Origin: LZORAL124-50-18 sp051208045
Lineage (GTDB): Bacteria > Pseudomonadota > Gammaproteobacteria > Pseudomonadales > Oleiphilaceae
Assembly: GCA_051208045.1 (NCBI GenBank)
Contig: JBPJFY010000013.1
Coordinates: 1 to 64,000 of the forward strand
Length of the DNA stretch: 64,000 nt
Reading direction: 5' to 3'
The first letter of the stretch is position 1, and each line of letters starts with the position of its first letter. Shown here one piece after another: positions 1-7,355 of the stretch. The position numbers were made by a program, and so were the translations under genes. Below the pieces are notes generated by a model. That model had not been told where the DNA came from. It was given only the letters and a program-made list of their open reading frames with translations, and searched no databases.

Positions 1-122
1 CATCTGATCCTTCCAACGATAAAGCATGTTCGTTGCGATACCCAAAGATTTGGCAGCTTCAGGAATGGAATAACCCTGCTCCAGAACGAGCGCCACGGCC
101 TCTTCTTTGAATTCTTTCGGGT
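1..122 (-). pseudogene. IS3-family transposase OrfA, N-terminal part (interrupted)
   Basis: The minus strand encodes a helix-turn-helix OrfA segment including the motifs YPKEFKEEAVALV, IPEAAKSLGI and NMLYRWK, typical of HTH_Tnp_1/IS3 OrfA. The first nine codons lie on the other side of the IS21 insertion: ATG at 2567-2565, preceded by an AAAGG ribosome-binding site, running to 2540. The two pieces rejoin in frame as ...RQ-YPKEF... when the IS21 element and one copy of the ATTGC duplication are removed. The C-terminus and OrfB run off the window. OrfA normally binds the element ends; as interrupted it cannot be made from its own start. Confidence 0.8.
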
Positions 123-127
123 ATTGC
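123..127. repeat. Target-site duplication of the IS21 element (left copy)
   Basis: The five bases ATTGC directly precede the left terminus at 128 and are repeated at 2540-2544 directly after the right terminus. Removing one copy plus the element restores the IS3 orfA frame, which independently supports the boundary. Confidence 0.9.
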
Positions 128-253
128 TGTTAATGGCCAATTAAAATGACCCACTGATGGACAACAATTTTGACCCACCTGATTTCACCAGTGGGCATTG
201 TTGCCCTTAAGATGCTTCCCTTTTCGATAGGGGGGGGTTTGAAGGAGTGGGTT

Positions 254-1747
254 GTGATACACAAAATCAAAGCGCTACATGACAACGGTAATGGGCTCGG
301 TATCAGAGCGATTGCGAGAGAGCTGGATATTTCTCGCAACACGGTTCGCAAATATTTAGCGATGCCGGAGTCGGAGATTACCGATTACCTGGAAATGACT
401 GAGCGCAATAAAGAGTTGGACAGGTACAGGGACTACCTGGCGTATTTGCTCGGTGAATTTCCTAAAATGAGTGCGGTAAAAATCCAGCGCAAATTGCTGG
501 AGAAACACCCCGAGGTGACAGTTTCCTCCCGGTCAATCAGACGGTATGTCCGTCATCTGAAGCAAACCATTGCGACGGCTAAGCCGCGCTATTATGAGCC
601 CATACTGGATATGACCCCGGGGGTTCAATGCCAGGTCGATCCGGGTGAGCTCAGAGGCCTCCTGATCAATGGCGTGGAACGTATTGTGTACTTTGTGGTG
701 TTTGTTCTTTCATACTCTCGCATGATGTACGTGGGCCTTTCCTCAAAGCCTATTAACACGGACATTTTTATTCGTATGCACGATGCCGCCTTCCGCTATT
801 TTGGTGGTATGCCCGAAGAATGCATTTATGACCAGACCAAACTGGTCGTTCTGCATGAAAAGTATCGGGAAATTGAAGTGAACCCCCGGTTCAATGAGTA
901 TGCCACTCACGCAGGGTTTCGCATTCACGCCTGTGAAGGTTATGACCCGGAAAGCAAAGGGAAAGTCGAAGCCGGCGTCAAGTACGTAAAGAACGATGGG
1001 CTATATGGAGAAAGCTTTGCCAGTTGGTCTGCCCTGGAACTACACGTTACCGATTGGCTGGATACCATTGCCAATCAGCGCATACATGGAACCACCGGGA
1101 AACAACCCGTGCTCCATTATGAGGAGGAAGAGCGCCGACACATGAAGGCCTATTTCACACCTGCTGTTGTCCTGCAGGGTGGCCAGAGCGTGACCCGCCA
1201 GGCGGACAAAACCGGGTTGATTTCCTGGCAGGCAAACAAGTACTCCGTGCCCCTGAAGTATCAAGGCGCAACGATTGGCGTTGATACCGATCAGGAAACG
1301 ATTTTCCTTTATGACCTTGAGACTCGGGACGAAATCGCACGGCATCGCCTCAGTCTGGACAAGGGACAAACCGTCAAGAACACGAATCACTATCGTGACC
1401 CAGAGGAAAGGATTGAAGCACTGGAAACCGAAATTGTTAAGCAAGTCGGCGTCGACAATGGCAAGCAACTTTGTGCGCTGCTCAAGGTAACGTCACCCAA
1501 GATCTACAAAGACCAATTAAAAGGTGCGGCTCTGATCCTGCGCAGGATCACGTTATCCGAGTCCGTGGTGACCTGGTTATGTGAGCGTTCCCGGCTCACT
1601 GTCAGGCAAATGGAGTCACTCATCGAAGCAAGACTTCTGCATCCTGAACGCTTTACAGATCAACCGGAAGAAAAGGTTCATACAGGCGACCTGTCTCGAT
1701 ATCAACAGTTATGCACACATCAGGGGACGACTCATGACCTCCATTAA
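254..1747 (+). CDS. istA: IS21-family transposase IstA
   Basis: DDE-family transposase that cuts and joins the IS21 ends. I start it at the GTG at 254 (497 aa) because a GAAGGAG ribosome-binding site lies just upstream at 241-247 and the family N-terminus (IHKIKALHDNG) begins there; an upstream ATG at 170 would add residues encoded in the terminal repeat. A helix-turn-helix (IRAIARELDISRNTVRKYL) lies at about residues 17-35. The catalytic acidic residues can be placed as D129 (QCQVDPG), D193 (CIYDQTK) and E239 (GKVEAGV), followed by a C-terminal beta-barrel/tail region. The stop overlaps istB by 14 bases. The gene appears complete and potentially functional. Confidence 0.93.
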   Translation: MIHKIKALHDNGNGLGIRAIARELDISRNTVRKYLAMPESEITDYLEMTERNKELDRYRDYLAYLLGEFPKMSAVKIQRKLLEKHPEVTVSSRSIRRYVRHLKQTIATAKPRYYEPILDMTPGVQCQVDPGELRGLLINGVERIVYFVVFVLSYSRMMYVGLSSKPINTDIFIRMHDAAFRYFGGMPEECIYDQTKLVVLHEKYREIEVNPRFNEYATHAGFRIHACEGYDPESKGKVEAGVKYVKNDGLYGESFASWSALELHVTDWLDTIANQRIHGTTGKQPVLHYEEEERRHMKAYFTPAVVLQGGQSVTRQADKTGLISWQANKYSVPLKYQGATIGVDTDQETIFLYDLETRDEIARHRLSLDKGQTVKNTNHYRDPEERIEALETEIVKQVGVDNGKQLCALLKVTSPKIYKDQLKGAALILRRITLSESVVTWLCERSRLTVRQMESLIEARLLHPERFTDQPEEKVHTGDLSRYQQLCTHQGTTHDLH

Positions 1748-2474
1748 CGAGATCGCGACCTATTGCAAAGAGCTACGCCTTGCGGGTTTGGCTGGTCGCA
1801 TTGAAGCTCTTATTAAGCACGCGGAGGCAAATGAGCTATCGTATCTACAGTTTGCTGACAGCCTGTTTAAAGCCGAACTTCAGGAACGTCACGCCAAGCG
1901 CATTAAACTGAACAGGGGAAAGGCGGGATTTCCCGTAGAAAAGCATCTGGAAGAATTTGATTACCGACACCAGACGACTATAACCAAGCGACAAATCAAT
2001 CAACTTCTCGATTTCAGCTTCATAGATCAGCGACACAATCTGGTTTTTATTGGCCCTCCGGGTGTCGGAAAAACGCACCTGGCAACGGGTATTGGCCTTC
2101 AGGCCATTGAAGCAGGGTACAAAGTGGTTTTTAGTACGGCGTTAGCGCTAATGGAACTGCTCGAACTGGCGGAGCTCAGAGGAGAACTGAAAAAGAAAAT
2201 CGGATTGATGTGCAAGTATGACCTGATCATCATTGATGAGCTGGGTTACTTACCTATGAACAAACAGGGCAACCATAATCTGTTCCAGTTAATCAATGCA
2301 CTCTATGAGTATCGCTCTTTGATCGTGACGACAAACAAGGAATTTACTTGTTGGGGAGAGTTTTTCATTGATGAGAACGTGGCTGTGCCGATTATTGATC
2401 GGCTCATACACCATTCACAGATTTTTATGCTTGGCGGAGAAAGCTATCGGCTCAGGCAAAAGCTGAACCAGTAG
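1734..2474 (+). CDS. istB: IS21-family helper ATPase IstB
   Basis: AAA+ ATPase of 246 aa that assembles on target DNA and activates IstA for insertion. Walker A is GPPGVGKT at residues 107-114 and Walker B is YDLIIIDEL at about 162-170; an IstB N-terminal helical region precedes them. The ATG at 1734 overlaps the end of istA, the usual translationally coupled arrangement, so the longer upstream reading frame from 1581 is rejected. The C-terminal motif GGESYRLRQK is typical of the family. No frameshift is seen. Confidence 0.94.
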   Translation: MTSINEIATYCKELRLAGLAGRIEALIKHAEANELSYLQFADSLFKAELQERHAKRIKLNRGKAGFPVEKHLEEFDYRHQTTITKRQINQLLDFSFIDQRHNLVFIGPPGVGKTHLATGIGLQAIEAGYKVVFSTALALMELLELAELRGELKKKIGLMCKYDLIIIDELGYLPMNKQGNHNLFQLINALYEYRSLIVTTNKEFTCWGEFFIDENVAVPIIDRLIHHSQIFMLGGESYRLRQKLNQ

Positions 2475-2539
2475 AAAATTTAGGCTGGGTGGGTCAATTT
2501 TATTGGCCAAAAGTGGGTCAAATTAAATGGCCATTGACA

Positions 2540-2544
2540 ATTGC
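2540..2544. repeat. Target-site duplication of the IS21 element (right copy)
   Basis: ATTGC, identical to 123-127, directly follows the right terminus of the IS21-family element. Confidence 0.9.
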
Positions 2545-2593
2545 CTGTAAGTTCGTTTTTCGCTCATTATGACACCTTTCTGATTGACTGTTA

Positions 2594-3829
2594 TTGTCTC
2601 TCATTAAAGTGTCCGGTTCCATTAGACCAGAACAGATAAGTCAAAGTACCGGAAAAGTGGAAAGAAAAAAATATTTATTTTTTTCAATATGTTCCAATAT
2701 TTTTCTGCTTGCATACTTTAAATACTGCAATTTTTTTATTGAATCATTTCGCGTGATCTTTCCAGAAATTCCTCCTTTAGCAACGGATATCGTTTTGCCG
2801 GTTGGAATTTCGTTTTATACGTTTCAAAGTATGAGCTATGCCATTGATATTTATCGTAAAGTTAGTGAACCCGTAAAACGATTTATGGACTTTGCCTGCT
2901 ATGTATCAATGTTTCCACAATTGGTCGCTGGCCCGATTATTCGTTTTCGTCAAATTGCGGACCAACTCAAGCAGAGAGATGTCAATTCCCATGATTTACT
3001 TGAGGGTATTAGACGGTTCGTTGTCGGATTGGCCAAGAAAGTTGTTTTGGCAGACTCTTTGGGGAGTGTTGCCGATGACATGCTGACATCGGATTCCAGT
3101 TCAACTGCCATGCTGTGGACAGGGATTGCTGCATTTTCCTTACAGATATATTTTGATTTCTCGGGCTATTCGGACATGGCGATTGGTCTGGCTAGGATGC
3201 TGGGTTTTCGTTTCCCGGAAAACTTTAACCTTCCTTATGCCGCAACCAGTATTTCGGAGTTTTGGCGTCGATGGCACATGTCATTATCTGGCTGGCTTCG
3301 TGATTATGTATATATTCCTTTGGGTGGCTCTAAAGCATCATCTACCCGGGTTCAGCTTAACCTGTTCGTAACCATGCTGATTTGTGGGCTTTGGCATGGC
3401 GCTAACTGGACCTTTGTGCTTTGGGGAGCTTATTTCGGTTGTCTTCTGTCAGTTGAGCGGCAATTTGGATTCCACCATTCGCGCGAAACAAGAAGCATTT
3501 TCTTGGTAGTGATCCTCAGGATCCTCACCAGTTTATTTGTACTCATCGGCTGGGTTTTCTTTAGAGCATCCTCAGTCAGTGAGGCGTATGACTGGTTATT
3601 CGTTATGGTGGGATTTGATGCAGGGTGTCAAGGTTGCACTATACCATCATTATCCACGACATTGACTATAGTTATACTCTATTTTTGCAGTTGGATAGAC
3701 TGGACGGTTAGGATTGAAAAGAATCTGACGGGAGTAAGCAAAGAACTTGTAACTATTTTCTTGCTGATGATTAGTATAGTGGTCGTAGAAGGAGCCGAAA
3801 ACTCACCGTTCCTTTATTTTCAATTCTAA
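2594..3829 (+). CDS. MBOAT (AlgI-like) O-acyltransferase, N-terminus removed by IS3 insertion
   Basis: Membrane-bound O-acyltransferase that moves acyl groups across the inner membrane for O-acetylation of an exported polysaccharide. Recognisable family stretches are FWRRWHMSLS, DYVYIPLGG and CGLWHGANWTFVLWG, the last with the invariant histidine. Genuine MBOAT sequence begins at about 2630; the open frame continues upstream only through the IS3 end (possible TTG start at 2594). AlgI-type proteins are usually about 460-520 aa, so roughly 75-100 N-terminal residues, including the first membrane segments, are missing. It should be treated as a pseudogene unless shown active. Its likely partner is the SGNH/AlgX-like gene at 3851-4984, which is convergent. 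Confidence 0.85.
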   Translation: MSLIKVSGSIRPEQISQSTGKVERKKYLFFSICSNIFLLAYFKYCNFFIESFRVIFPEIPPLATDIVLPVGISFYTFQSMSYAIDIYRKVSEPVKRFMDFACYVSMFPQLVAGPIIRFRQIADQLKQRDVNSHDLLEGIRRFVVGLAKKVVLADSLGSVADDMLTSDSSSTAMLWTGIAAFSLQIYFDFSGYSDMAIGLARMLGFRFPENFNLPYAATSISEFWRRWHMSLSGWLRDYVYIPLGGSKASSTRVQLNLFVTMLICGLWHGANWTFVLWGAYFGCLLSVERQFGFHHSRETRSIFLVVILRILTSLFVLIGWVFFRASSVSEAYDWLFVMVGFDAGCQGCTIPSLSTTLTIVILYFCSWIDWTVRIEKNLTGVSKELVTIFLLMISIVVVEGAENSPFLYFQF

Positions 3830-3850
3830 GCCGTCTACGAAGAGACTTTG

Positions 3851-4984
3851 TCAAGGTTTTGAACTAAGGTAATTATGCACCGCCTCAGCTGCTTTGACTG
3901 CGGCCAAGGCGCTTCCTTCGGAATTCCAGTGAGTGTCATCCTTGAAGTAGAGTTGATGGCCTTCCTTGGTGGCCTCGTAAAAAGTCCGGTATAAGTTGAT
4001 GACGGGTACATTATTTTGTTTCAGCAAATTAGACACCTGCTCGAAGTAACGCTCTGAGGAGATCATTGCCTCCACTACTTCCGACGAAACCAATTCTGTT
4101 TCTTTTATGCGTTGCGTATATATCCCTTCCTTCTCTGGCACCTGCATGATGATCAACTTGATGCCTAGCTGATTATAAAGGTTTGAAACCTGATAGATGG
4201 CATCGCTGACAGTTTTCGGATCAGACTTCAGTTGGCTCAATACATTGATTGTATCTTTGTGAAACAACATGCCACTGGGTTGGTGAATTAGCACATCATC
4301 GGGGTACGATTTCCAAAGCCGCCACATCGTCTCATGATAGGCTCTCCGAGCAATCAAATTAGAAAGACGTGTGGCCTCAGCAGCTGGGGCACTCTGTGCC
4401 CATTGATTTTCTTGACTTAGTAAGTTGGCAACCGGCAGCAGATAATATTGGTAGCTCGAGTCAATCATCAATCTGCCTACCGACTCCCATATGACAATCC
4501 TGGGTTTTCTTGCCTGAAATCGCGGATCTCTCAAAAACGTGATCGGATCACTTGGCGCATAGTTGTAGACAGGAACACCCAACAGTAAGCTTAGTTTTTC
4601 GCTGAATACCTCATTGTCCGACAGTGATGACCCAGCCATAAATGAATCTCCAATTGCCACAACTGGGAAATAACTATCTTGGTCAGAGGGCTTATTCCGG
4701 AATCCGTTCTGGTCCGTCGTGAAGACCTGATGCCTATACTGCCGAAACTGAGCAATATTAAGCATGTTGGCAAGATCACCGTGAATGGTTGACTCAAAAC
4801 GGAAATTTGACCGAAAAGGGCCGGAGCTAGCATTCAATATCGCACTTTCCCACTCTCGAAAAGGAAAGTAAGGGCGCTCCTTAAACAAGCCGAACAGGGC
4901 GTTGCATAAAGGTATAATCAACCATAAGCTAATGTAGATGGCCAGCGTCAGCCTTGTTCCAGAATTCTTAAAGCGCCACATCAT
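3851..4984 (-). CDS. SGNH/AlgX-like periplasmic acetyltransferase-hydrolase
   Basis: A 377-aa protein with an N-terminal membrane segment (about residues 12-33) and an extracytoplasmic SGNH-type domain. The nucleophile block GDSFMAG lies at 112-118 (Ser114) and the D-x-H block at D350-T-H352 (DTHWNSEG). This is the AlgJ/AlgX arrangement, in which the protein transfers acetyl groups delivered by an MBOAT partner onto a polysaccharide. The truncated MBOAT gene next door is the obvious partner, so O-acetylation by this pair is probably lost. Two adjacent ATG codons (4984 and 4981) are possible starts; no strong ribosome-binding site is visible. Family assignment is good, the substrate is unknown. 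Confidence 0.75.
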   Translation of the reverse strand: MMWRFKNSGTRLTLAIYISLWLIIPLCNALFGLFKERPYFPFREWESAILNASSGPFRSNFRFESTIHGDLANMLNIAQFRQYRHQVFTTDQNGFRNKPSDQDSYFPVVAIGDSFMAGSSLSDNEVFSEKLSLLLGVPVYNYAPSDPITFLRDPRFQARKPRIVIWESVGRLMIDSSYQYYLLPVANLLSQENQWAQSAPAAEATRLSNLIARRAYHETMWRLWKSYPDDVLIHQPSGMLFHKDTINVLSQLKSDPKTVSDAIYQVSNLYNQLGIKLIIMQVPEKEGIYTQRIKETELVSSEVVEAMISSERYFEQVSNLLKQNNVPVINLYRTFYEATKEGHQLYFKDDTHWNSEGSALAAVKAAEAVHNYLSSKP

Positions 4985-5311
4985 ACTTTTGATTGCAAAT
5001 TATGCTCGTTGGGGCTTCATTGATAGGGTCACCTCTGTTTTGACAACATTGCTGGGCTGAAAAAGACAGCCTAAAACGAGAATTCCCATTTTTTGAATTC
5101 TTTGTCAGTCGATTGTAAGCGATGATAACACTATACCCTGGCTGTCAGATATTGTGAAAGGGCGTTTGCACAAGGTTCTTGCGAAGCTACAATTTGATTA
5201 ATGTTTTTTCTATGTATTAATCTGAATCCCCTGTTTTTGAACAGGACTCGCCATTTTTTATAAACAGATGCACCTTTGTCAAAGGGGCGTTTTGTAAAAA
5301 TGTGGTTATAG
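4985..5311. other. Intergenic region, divergent promoters expected
   Basis: This 327-bp AT-rich stretch separates two divergently transcribed units, so it should carry a promoter for each. Weak sigma70-like candidates for the rightward operon are TTGATT at 5194-5199 with an AT-rich -10 near 5215-5222, and TTGTCA at 5102-5107 with ATAACA at 5125-5130. Neither is convincing. A minus-strand open frame (5131-5400) overlaps the next gene and has no family features. Confidence 0.3.
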
Positions 5312-5698
5312 GTGAACTTCGAAATGAGCGTTTCATACTGCTTGGCGCTGCTAGCCATCTTGATTGCTTCAGTCGGGCAAATCTTATTGAAGTACGGCAT
5401 TACTCAATATCAAAACACCGTGGGCGAGGTTCATATCCAGCTCAAGACTATTGTCCAGCTTTCTCTTTCTCCGTTTGTTCTTTCCGGATTGGCACTTTAC
5501 TTTTTCAGTGCGTTTGTCTGGATTCTGACGCTCTCCCGCTTCCAGCTTTCCGAGGCCTATCCTCTTTTGGGGTTAAGCTACGTCATCATTCTCGTTATCT
5601 CCCATTTTTTTCTGGGTGAGCCGATTACAACCACAAAAATCTGTGGAACAGCGTTAGTCATATTAGGCATCATGCTCATAGCATCCAAAGGGGGTTGA
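5312..5698 (+). CDS. Small EamA/ArnE-type membrane transporter (lipid-linked sugar flippase candidate)
   Basis: A 128-aa, four-helix membrane protein of the EamA/small multidrug resistance fold, with the family-typical GQILLKYG near residue 24 and the C-terminal LGEPIT...GTALVILGI pattern. ArnE/ArnF-like members move undecaprenyl-phosphate sugars across the inner membrane. It is the first gene of a rightward operon with a GT2, a methyltransferase and a GT-C-like protein, which fits that role. The start may be GTG 5312 or ATG 5324; neither has a clear ribosome-binding site. The substrate cannot be read from sequence. Confidence 0.7.
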   Translation: MNFEMSVSYCLALLAILIASVGQILLKYGITQYQNTVGEVHIQLKTIVQLSLSPFVLSGLALYFFSAFVWILTLSRFQLSEAYPLLGLSYVIILVISHFFLGEPITTTKICGTALVILGIMLIASKGG

Positions 5699-5707
5699 GA
5701 ACAAGTC

Positions 5708-6706
5708 GTGAATATTCGTCGTGTTGAACAGACGTATGCAGCCCTTTATGGTTTTTGTTTCGTGTTGCTTGCTCTGGTGCTTTATGTTTTTGGCGCTCTG
5801 ATGGGGCCCGTTAGGTTGATGGCGGGAAATCCGGAGTGGCTCAAGCAAATCAATGAATGGGTGGTTTGGTACAGCGGAATTCCACTTGTTGTGGGTGTTT
5901 TGTTGATTCTGTATGACCTTCTTGCCAATGTGCGTCACAAACGTTTTGAAAAATCCATTCGGCAGGATGGGATCCTGCGAGAAAAGGTAACGGTCGCGCT
6001 GACAGCCTATAACGATGAGTTAAGCATTCAGCAAGCGACACGAGATTTCCTTGCCCACCCGAACGTTGAGCGGGTCATTGTTATTAGCAATAACAGCACT
6101 GATAACACCTATGCCCTTGCTTCACAAGCGGGGGCCATCGTGTTTAACGAGAGTCTTCAGGGATATGGTGCCTGTGTGCACCGAGCGCTGACAGAGGCCT
6201 GTCGATATGAGGACACGGATCTGATTGTGCTCTGCGAAGGTGATTGCACGTTTGTGGCATCAGACATTGATAAGTTCCTGGCCTATACTCCGCATGCAGA
6301 TATCGTGAATGGCACTAGAATCGTAGAGAAACTTCAAGATAACCATACCCAACTGTCCATGTTTATGCATTATGGAAATTTATTCGTAGGCAAATTGCTG
6401 GAGATGAAATATTTGGGGGAGGTGACGCTTACGGACGTCGGTACAACCTATAAGGTTTGCAGGAGGGAAGCACTCACCCAGCTGCTTCCTCAGTTGAGCC
6501 CGGTTGTCAATTTGGAGTTCAATCCCTATTTTCTGGACAAAGCCATTTTCAACGGTTTCTCTGTGCTGGAGTGCCCCATCACGTTTCATCCGCGTATTGG
6601 TCAGAGCAAAGGGGGCAACATCAATAACACGGTCGCTTTGAAGCTTGGCGTGAGTATGATTGTGGGTATTCTTTCTAATTGGAAAGGCAAGAAATTCAAT
6701 GGGTAA
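5708..6706 (+). CDS. Membrane-associated family 2 glycosyltransferase
   Basis: A 332-aa protein with two N-terminal membrane helices (about residues 12-35 and 53-75) followed by a GT-A domain: TAYNDELSI for nucleotide binding and LCEGDCTF at the acidic metal-binding position, where the usual DxD reads E-G-D. It likely makes a polyprenyl-phosphate sugar from a nucleotide sugar on the cytoplasmic face. The placement of helices before rather than after the catalytic domain differs from ArnC/DPM1-like enzymes at 15054 and 23689. The GTG start is nine bases after the transporter stop, and the 3' end overlaps the methyltransferase by 8 bases. Confidence 0.78.
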   Translation: MNIRRVEQTYAALYGFCFVLLALVLYVFGALMGPVRLMAGNPEWLKQINEWVVWYSGIPLVVGVLLILYDLLANVRHKRFEKSIRQDGILREKVTVALTAYNDELSIQQATRDFLAHPNVERVIVISNNSTDNTYALASQAGAIVFNESLQGYGACVHRALTEACRYEDTDLIVLCEGDCTFVASDIDKFLAYTPHADIVNGTRIVEKLQDNHTQLSMFMHYGNLFVGKLLEMKYLGEVTLTDVGTTYKVCRREALTQLLPQLSPVVNLEFNPYFLDKAIFNGFSVLECPITFHPRIGQSKGGNINNTVALKLGVSMIVGILSNWKGKKFNG

Positions 6707-7355
6707 AGCGTATCACGAGGTCAGACTGCCGTATGACCCAAAACGAAAGGTGCTTTGGGAAACCCTCGTTAAGTGTTATTTCCAAAATAGCGTGTTGCCC
6801 ACGGATACCGTAGTAGAGCTGGGCGCTGGTTACTGTGATTTCATTAACAATATTAAGGCCGCTAAAAAATATGCGGTAGACCAGTGGGAGGGCTTTACGG
6901 CGTTTGCTCATCCCGATGTGAAGTGTATGGTGGGCGATTTGGATGTCGTTTCCACGTTACCCGATAATTCCGTTGATTTTGTTTTTGCGAGCAATGTGAT
7001 TGAGCATATTTCAAGTGAGAAGTTTGCGTCCATCCTTGGGGTTCTATCAACGAAATTGAGAAAAGAGGGCGTGATTTGTTTGCTGCAACCCAATTACCGG
7101 CGTGCGTACAAGGAATATTTCGATGATTACACTCACGTTTCAATCTGGTCTGACAAATCGATGTGTGACTTTATGACAGCCAATAAGTACCAAGTCATTA
7201 CAGTTGTTCCGGGCTTTTTGCCGCTCTCACTCAAATCTCGACTTCCCGTTTCACCCTGGCTCATCAAGGCTTATCTTAAAAGCCCGTTAAAACCGTTGGC
7301 CAAACAAATGTTGATCACTGCTACGCCAAACAATCAAAAAGAGCAGAGTGAGTGA
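6699..7355 (+). CDS. SAM-dependent methyltransferase (class I)
   Basis: A 218-aa Rossmann methyltransferase with the SAM-binding motif VVELGAGYCDF near residue 40 and the motif VFASNVIEHI near residue 100. I take the ATG at 6699, which overlaps the end of the preceding GT2 (ATGGGTAA), rather than the upstream ATG at 6660. Position between a GT2 and a GT-C gene suggests it methylates a sugar or lipid-linked sugar, but this is inference. The stop overlaps the start of the next gene by four bases. Confidence 0.8.
   Translation: MGKAYHEVRLPYDPKRKVLWETLVKCYFQNSVLPTDTVVELGAGYCDFINNIKAAKKYAVDQWEGFTAFAHPDVKCMVGDLDVVSTLPDNSVDFVFASNVIEHISSEKFASILGVLSTKLRKEGVICLLQPNYRRAYKEYFDDYTHVSIWSDKSMCDFMTANKYQVITVVPGFLPLSLKSRLPVSPWLIKAYLKSPLKPLAKQMLITATPNNQKEQSE

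Larger units (their letters stand above)
128..2539 (+). mobile_element. IS21-family insertion sequence (complete, 2412 bp)
   Basis: Both ends are visible. The left end is 128-154 and the right end, read inverted, is 2539-2513; they match at 23 of 27 positions, starting TGT and ending in GACCCAC. Additional internal copies of the GACCCAC motif occur near both ends (about 170 and 2488), as is usual for IS21 multiple terminal repeats. A direct repeat ATTGC flanks the element (123-127 and 2540-2544), a 5-bp target duplication in the family's range. It contains intact istA and istB. Perfect duplication and intact genes suggest a fairly recent insertion. Confidence 0.92.
1..2629 (-). mobile_element. 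IS3-family element, left part outside the window, interrupted by an IS21-family element
   Basis: On the minus strand the segments 2567-2540 and 122-1 join in frame to give the start of an IS3-type OrfA, so one element spans both sides of the IS21 insertion. Its outer end is placed near 2629, where a sequence reading TGGTCTAATGG on the minus strand abuts MBOAT coding sequence. That boundary is inferred from TG..CA termini and from where MBOAT homology begins; the other end and orfB lie beyond base 1. The element has truncated the MBOAT gene at 2630-3829. It is probably inactive because its orfA is broken. Confidence 0.75.

Noticed and set aside
5131..5400. Minus-strand 89-codon frame in the 4985-5311 gap
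   Set aside because: Overlaps the transporter start, has no ribosome-binding site and no recognisable feature.
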